Shown: positions 36,520 to 64,000 of the stretch, one piece after another
How the letters are laid out: each line of letters begins with the position of its first letter
Numbering within the stretch: the stretch's first letter is position 1
Origin: Beaufortia kweichowensis
Lineage: Eukaryota > Chordata > Actinopteri > Cypriniformes > Gastromyzontidae
Direction: 5' to 3'
Length of the DNA: 64,000 nucleotides
Assembly: GCA_019155185.1 (NCBI GenBank)
Contig: CM032797.1
Location: 9,348,881 to 9,412,880 of the forward strand
Notes under the pieces: generated by a model
What the model was told of the DNA's origin: nothing
Databases searched by the model: none
The model's input: the letters and a program-made list of their open reading frames with translations, nothing else
Made by a program: the position numbers and the translations under genes

Positions 36520-38070
36520 ATGGTGAAGAAAATTTTTTTGGCCTTCCATTCCTTTCTGGAGCCTAAATCCTAAAGATTTTCTTCTTATTCTCCTCTACAA
36601 AAAATTTTTGTTTCTTCAAAAATGTTTTTCCTTTTAAAATACAATATTTTTCCTCTTCAAAAATGTTTTTCCAGCTTAAAAAATGTTTCATCTTCAAAAA
36701 CAGTTTTAACACTGACTGTAAGGAAGCCATTATGAAGGTGACACATCCAGCTCCTGCTCTCCTCCACGAAATTACAATATTTTGTGTTCTTAATTATGAA
36801 GAGGGAAAAAACTTTTTGAAGGGAAAAAAGAGGGAAAAAAGAAGAAAATCTTTAGGACTTGGGCTCTAGAAAGGAATATAAAGACATTTTTGTTTTCTTC
36901 ACTATTACTTTGTTTTTACACAATGTACTGTTTTTTTTCATCTTCCAAATAATTTTTTTCTTCAAATTTTTTCCTTCATCTTCAATTTTTTTCCTCAAAA
37001 TAAATAATAAATTTTTATATATAAAAAATTTTTAGGACTTAGGCTCTAGAAAGGAATATAAAGATTTTTTTTTCTTCACCATGACTTTACATGACTTTCA
37101 CACAAAGTAAAAAATAATTCATGGAGAAAAAAATTTTTTCCCCCTCTGTAATTTTTTTTCTCTTCAAAAATGTTTTTGTATCTTCCAAATTTTTTTCATC
37201 TTCCAAATAACATTTTTCCTCTTCAATTTCTTTTTCCTTTATCTTCAAAAAATAAAAAATAAAACAGTAACACTGGCTGTAAGATTTTTTGAAGATGAAG
37301 AAAAAAATTTGAAGATGAAAAAATATTTTTTAAGATGGAAAAAAAATTTGAAGAGGAAAAAATTTATTTTGAAGAGAAAAAAATTTTTGAAGAGGAAAAG
37401 AGAAGACAACCACCATGGTGGAAGAAAACTCACCAAGAATTTTTTTTTATATTCCTAAAGTCCAAAAGATTTTCTTCCCTCTTCAAAATTTTTTTACTTG
37501 TTCAAAAAGTTTTTTCATCTTCAATAAAAATCCTCTTCGAATTTTGTTTTTATCTTAAAAAATCTTTTTCATCTGTAGGAGCCTGTGGCTGTGTGGGCAG
37601 CGCTCCAAACACATATACAGCGCAACTGCGCATGGCGACGCGAGTTGAATCCTGGCTCTGGCGTCCTTTCTAAGCCCTCTACCCTCTCTCTCCTCCCAAT
37701 TCCCTGTCTATCTACACTTTCCTGTCTGAAAAAGGCGGAGAAAAAAAATATTTTTCATCTTCACATTTTTTTTCTGGAGTCCACAAAAGGTCACAAGATT
37801 TTATTTATAATGATAGTGTCACCTGATGGTCAAGATTGGCAGTACATGCTAATTGTTAGCTAGCAAGCAAAAATGTCTCTTCTGTGGAGAAAAACATTTT
37901 TGAAGTGGAAAGAAAACATTTGAAGATGAAAAAAAAATTGAAAATGAAAAAAAAAAATGTAAAGATGAAAAAAATTATTTAGGTGAAAAACAAATTTTTG
38001 AGGAAAAAAATTAGAAGAGGAAAAGAGAAGAAAATCTTTAGGATTTAGGCTCCAGGAAGGAATTTCTTCA
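36520..38070. repeat. A/T-rich block of alternating pyrimidine and purine tracts
   Basis: Long degenerate arrays of TTTTTC(A)TCTTCAAA-like units switch strand several times: pyrimidine-rich about 36540-37250, purine-rich (GAAGATGAAAAAA) about 37280-37405, pyrimidine-rich about 37440-37575, purine-rich about 37890-38040. A core phrase recurs in both orientations: ggagcctaaatcctaaagat near 36555, and its complement-like ttaggacttgggctctag at 36850, ttaggacttaggctctag at 37032 and ttaggatttaggctccag at 38037. So it is a rearranged, partly inverted repeat cluster rather than a simple microsatellite. The short ORFs inside are low-complexity artefacts. Confidence 0.8.
37579..37752 (+). mobile_element. 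tRNA-derived SINE-like fragment
   Basis: Within the low-complexity block. An A-box-like gtggctgtgtgggc is followed about 55 bp on by a B-box-like gcgagttgaatcctggctc. The tail ccctctctctcctccc, ttccctgtctatctacact and aaaaaggcggagaaaaaaa resembles the common fish SINE tail ending in cctatc..aataaaggcaaaaa. The family name is uncertain. Confidence 0.55.
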
Positions 38071-38403
38071 CCATGATTCTGTGGTTCAGGGCTTCTGTAA
38101 TACATTCATTCATGGTAGCTGCAATTCAGTTAGCAGGATTGAATTAGTCGAAAAAATATTAAAATTCACGACGCAACATTTTATACCGGTAAAATAAACA
38201 TAATCAATCTTCAATCATCACGACAGATTACATTAGTTTAACTATTGATTATTCATATAAGCTCAGTTGCTGCTCCCACCAAGTGTCTCCAGCGTCTGGC
38301 TGAGATTTTCAATTCTATTTCTAGTGAAAGCATGACATGTCCTCCATATGCATGAAGAAAGAGAGAGAGAAGTGCAAAAGACAGAGCACACCTTACCAGG
38401 GAT

Positions 38404-38406
<3 letters not shown>

Positions 38407-38448
<42 letters not shown>

Positions 38449-38449
38449 T
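38407..38449. repeat. (CT)n microsatellite
   Basis: Almost perfect CT repeat of about 42 bp with one interruption (tatc), in the convergent interval between prkag2 and bcl2. Confidence 0.97.
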
Positions 38450-41400
38450 ATCACAGATTTTACCGCATCATGCTTTTCACAGATTGGTCTGTGAATAACG
38501 CCACGAGCCGAATCAAGAGAATGGATGTGTGTGCAGAAGAGAGATTGAGTGCAAAGTGAATGTTTGCCTGGGGGAGTCATTTTTTACACGGGTGGCATTT
38601 GGCAGGATGAAGAGCTGGAGATGTGTGTCATGCTCTGGGACTTTGAAGTTGAGGGAGAAAACGCTCACTTGCTTGTGTCGAAAAATTGCGATTACTGTGA
38701 CTGCACAACACGAGAGGTCCGAGACCTTAAACTTGATTTCTTTATCACCTCACAGAAACATGTGGAAAAATCACCATAATTCAGTCATTTCACGGAGGCA
38801 AAGGCGTCTTTAATTCGCTTTATTGAATTCTAAGTTGTTTGGCAGGAACAGAAGGACTCTAGTAGCTTATTCAAGCGGTGACACAAGATTATACACAACA
38901 GCACGGTGAACATAGGGACTTTGTGTATGTGTGTGTATGCTGTGTGTGTTGTGCATTTACATACTGGCTACTGTAGCAGCTTTCCTTTAATTGTGAAAGG
39001 TGAAACAACACTGCAACACATGATCATTCAGAAACAGGTAAGTGTTCTTGTGTCTATCGAAAGAGCCTAATGTTAAATACAGTCCATGATGCATTCTCTA
39101 AAATGCAATAAATTTCTCCTGCTTCAAAGCACTCATATATAATAGTGCAAAGAAAAGTCCATTTATACAATATATGTACTGTATATATATTTATATCACA
39201 TAGCTTTTCAAACTTAAAGACATTATACATGAGGGTAAGACATGTAGACATGTATTTTCCCAAGCAAACATTCAATTTCAACAAGCTGATTTTTGTAAAA
39301 ACCTTCGGGGAAGATAAGCAGGTTAAAGTAAAATTTTCATTTCAGACATTAACGGATGAATTTAAAGAAAGTGTATCACATTCTCTAGAAATGAATCACA
39401 GTTATTCTCAAAATATCTTCTGGAGAGACACAAAATCCATATGAACATATGCAAAGATACTGTATATGGTAATGAAAAGTTATGACATGTTAAAATTGAT
39501 TTATCACTAGTAAAAATACAATATCTTAATAAATGGCTACCATTAAGGATGTACGACATGATATTAAAGTCAACATGAAATCAAAACTGACCGCATTTAC
39601 TTAACAGACATTCTCGGTTTTATTGTGCACAGGGATACATTGAGAAGCTCTTGACCTTTAGCCTCCACATCCTGGTCAAAACGATTAGTTAAAAGTAGGT
39701 GCTGACAGTGTTTTAAGAAGGGACTTCTTCCATAATCCTGTGCAAACATGACTCACACCATTCTGCTATAATATGCCTACTTTTCATGATCCAGTCATTT
39801 GCTAATGGATTAAATTAAGTCCTGCCCTTCATTTTTTTTTGTATATTGTATCATTATGAAATATATTACAGAAGTAAAATATAAAGTTGTGAATATTGTT
39901 TCAGGTTGAATTTAATCACGGAAAAGTCTAAATATGGTTTGTTGTTCTACATGAACAGTGGAATTGACTAGATGAAATGAAGTATTAACATTCGTTATAT
40001 CGCCACACATCTAGCAGGCAATTATGATTTATAAAATGTATAATCTTTGTATTTTCAAGCAGCATTAATTCAGCAAATTAGGATGTAATATTGCTCCAAA
40101 TCCTTAGAGAATCGAAAACGTTTAAAATAAAATAAAACCTTAATGATCTTATGAAACTACAGTTCAATGATTAAGGTACCTAAAATAAATAAAGACAGAA
40201 TAAAAATGAAATAGCTATCTGTATTAAAAACATTTTAGCAAGTTAGTGTGTCAGAGCTGTAAACTAGAAAAACAGCATAAATTATGACACTACTGTGACC
40301 GGACACACTGTTCTTTTTAAAAGTGAACTTGTTGTATATAATGCTAATATTATCTTTTGTGACAGCTACTGTATTGTTGGTGTTGTTGACCACGCAAAGA
40401 TGTTCAGACATGGCAGTTCACATGTAGCCCACAACAAGCCAGTTTATCTATTTTGCTGGACATGGTTGATTAACAAATTCCAGCAACCACTCAATAAAAT
40501 ACTGTAAAGTTTAGATATCACATGATATAGTGAACACACATCCATAAAACATTACAAGGAACATTGACTGGTCATAATTGTAAGACCTTCTGCATATCAA
40601 AGCAGTAACCGGATGTTTCAAACGTTTGTTAGCATCTCATACAATGACACTCTGTAGAGGAGATTTTGCTAACAAAAACTGATGCTACATCAGTCCAAGC
40701 AAACATTTACTAACTTGCCTCCTTCTAGGAACGTAGTTGTTGTTCCGTTTTTGTTTATTGTTGCTCCAAGTTTGGTTTCATGTGAACCCGAAAAGCAGCC
40801 AATGCAAAGCACCAAAGCTGGTTCCATGGCACACGTTGTATACATTTGCTCATGTCCATAGTTTTTGACTTAAATGTTTCATTTTCTGCCTTCTAATTAT
40901 TTAAAATTTGTGGCAGGGTTTGGTTTAAGCATGTTGTTTCAGGAATAGACATCAAGAAAAAAACTGTAAACACCAAATCCAAGGAACACAGAATGGATTT
41001 GTTTATCCTGGACCCAACTGATCCCTAAATAGGATGCTTTATAAATAAAATAAAATAATAACAGTAATGAAAGAGTTAAATCTGAGAGAATCTCATGAAG
41101 ACAAGTTCTGTTCACATTTCACACATAAATATTAGCTATAACAATGCAAAACATCCTAGAATCTTTAGCTTCATTTTCTTCTAACAAAATAAAATTTCTT
41201 TTTTTCTGGATATGCATATACGCAACTTCCTTTAATGTGATCAGGACAGGGCTTATGAGATTTGCTCTTTTCTGGTGCATTACATGTAAATCAAGTGTTA
41301 CCTCAGCACATATATTGTCAACATGTCTGGAGTGACATATTCATTTTGAAGAAAGTCTTGAAAATCTTACAAGCTAGGATTTACCAAAACGTTTCATTTT

Positions 41401-42113
41401 AGTTACAAAATCATTGGTTACTGATTGTCAATAACATCAGGGTTTTTATAAAATTGGCCATATGTTGACAGTTATGCTTTTGGGATGATACAATAAAACA
41501 ACCCAGAGTTTGTTATCTCTATCGCTAAAGTTTTACGTCTTCATCGATCAAAAGGATAAGCATAAGACAACTCGTGCTGTTTATTCATATCTTCCTTATC
41601 ACAATCCCTTAAAGCTAAAGTCCTTATTATTTTAAAATACTTTTTCCAAGAAAGCCATTTGTAGGTTGACAGACGACCTGAGTATAAGGGCACATGTATA
41701 TGCATGGATTCCATCACCAAGACCTTTCAAACCTCCTCCATTTCCACTATGTTTCTCCATTTAATTGTTTTTTAATCCTCTTTATAATTACACAGGTGCA
41801 CCAATGCCTGACCAATGTGCTACGCTTCAAATCTGTAAGTGAACATGCAGAAAATGTTTTTATTATCATGTCACATTATCTTTCACCTCATTTTCTTCTT
41901 CTGTGCTCTTCCTTTCACAGCAGCACATTCAGTTCCTGCTTTTTCTGTCTTTGTGTCTGAGAACAGAGAAGAAACACTGTGAGTGTGGGAGAGGAGCTTT
42001 AAAGAGGAGCAGTCCTGGGACATAAATGTCTTCTGGGAAGGAGAAGAGGGTTTAGACAGAGAGGAGACAGTTGGCTGGATGGATGAACAGAGAGTTAAGG
42101 AGGGAAAGAGACC
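38450..42113 (-). other. bcl2: Interval containing the bcl2 3' UTR; end not determined
   Basis: Downstream of the bcl2 stop on the minus strand. Several plus-strand TTTATT motifs would be minus-strand AATAAA signals (for example near 40755 and 39617), so the 3' UTR limit cannot be fixed. No other gene recognised; the plus-strand open frames here are short and unlike any known protein. Confidence 0.4.
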
Positions 42114-63933
<21,820 letters not shown>

Positions 63934-64000
63934 ATCTACATATATTTAGCTTAATAACCGTAGTGTAAAATTCTTCCTAATCCAGCCGCATCCTCGTCAC
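63934..64000 (-). other. bcl2: bcl2 5' leader or upstream exon part
   Basis: Last 67 bp of the window, directly upstream of the bcl2 ATG on the minus strand. Promoter and any upstream exon lie beyond the window. Confidence 0.6.

Noticed and set aside
37245..37436. Phe/Lys-rich open frame
   Set aside because: Translation of the A/T-rich repeat block.

Overview
The window is nuclear DNA of a teleost fish, probably a cypriniform. It is intron-rich and AT-rich, with GT-AG splicing, many foldback (MITE-like) repeats and microsatellites, and three recognisable vertebrate genes. I called genes by joining exons by hand with splice sites, reading phase and remembered human orthologues. Species and ohnolog (a or b copy) are not resolved.

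Layout. (1) 1-11528, plus strand: the last 20 coding exons of kmt2c (MLL3), the H3K4 methyltransferase. About 1,695 residues are present, ending in an extended PHD finger, FYRN/FYRC, the WDR5-binding Win motif, SET and post-SET. Its 3' UTR probably runs to about 13.4 kb. (2) 15522-34253, plus strand: complete prkag2, the AMPK gamma-2 subunit. Sixteen coding exons give a 544-aa long form. Two internal first exons predict shorter forms: a phase-compatible start at 25251 (437 aa) and a start at 29400 giving 328 aa, the size I recall for human gamma-2b. (3) 34.3-42.1 kb: convergent gap holding 3' UTRs, a hAT-like element with a degenerate target-site duplication, a bizarre A/T-rich block of alternating purine and pyrimidine tracts, and a SINE-like fragment. 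(4) 63933-42114, minus strand: complete bcl2 coding sequence, two exons (165 + 45 residues) separated by a 21.2-kb intron with repeats and a few possible conserved elements.

The genes do not form an operon or shared pathway. kmt2c and prkag2 are tandem, as neighbours on human 7q36; bcl2 is on human 18q21, so that linkage is fish-type.

Most noteworthy: a reading-frame problem at one kmt2c exon (an alternative acceptor or a one-base loss in a T run); a new-looking prkag2 first exon; a CT microsatellite serving as the polypyrimidine tract of the bcl2 acceptor; a CCAAT/TATA promoter-like cluster pointing antisense into bcl2 exon 1; a run of small uORFs in the prkag2 leader; and the alternating-tract block at 36.5-38.1 kb. 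I found no clearly new multi-gene system; this is mainly ordinary vertebrate gene territory.
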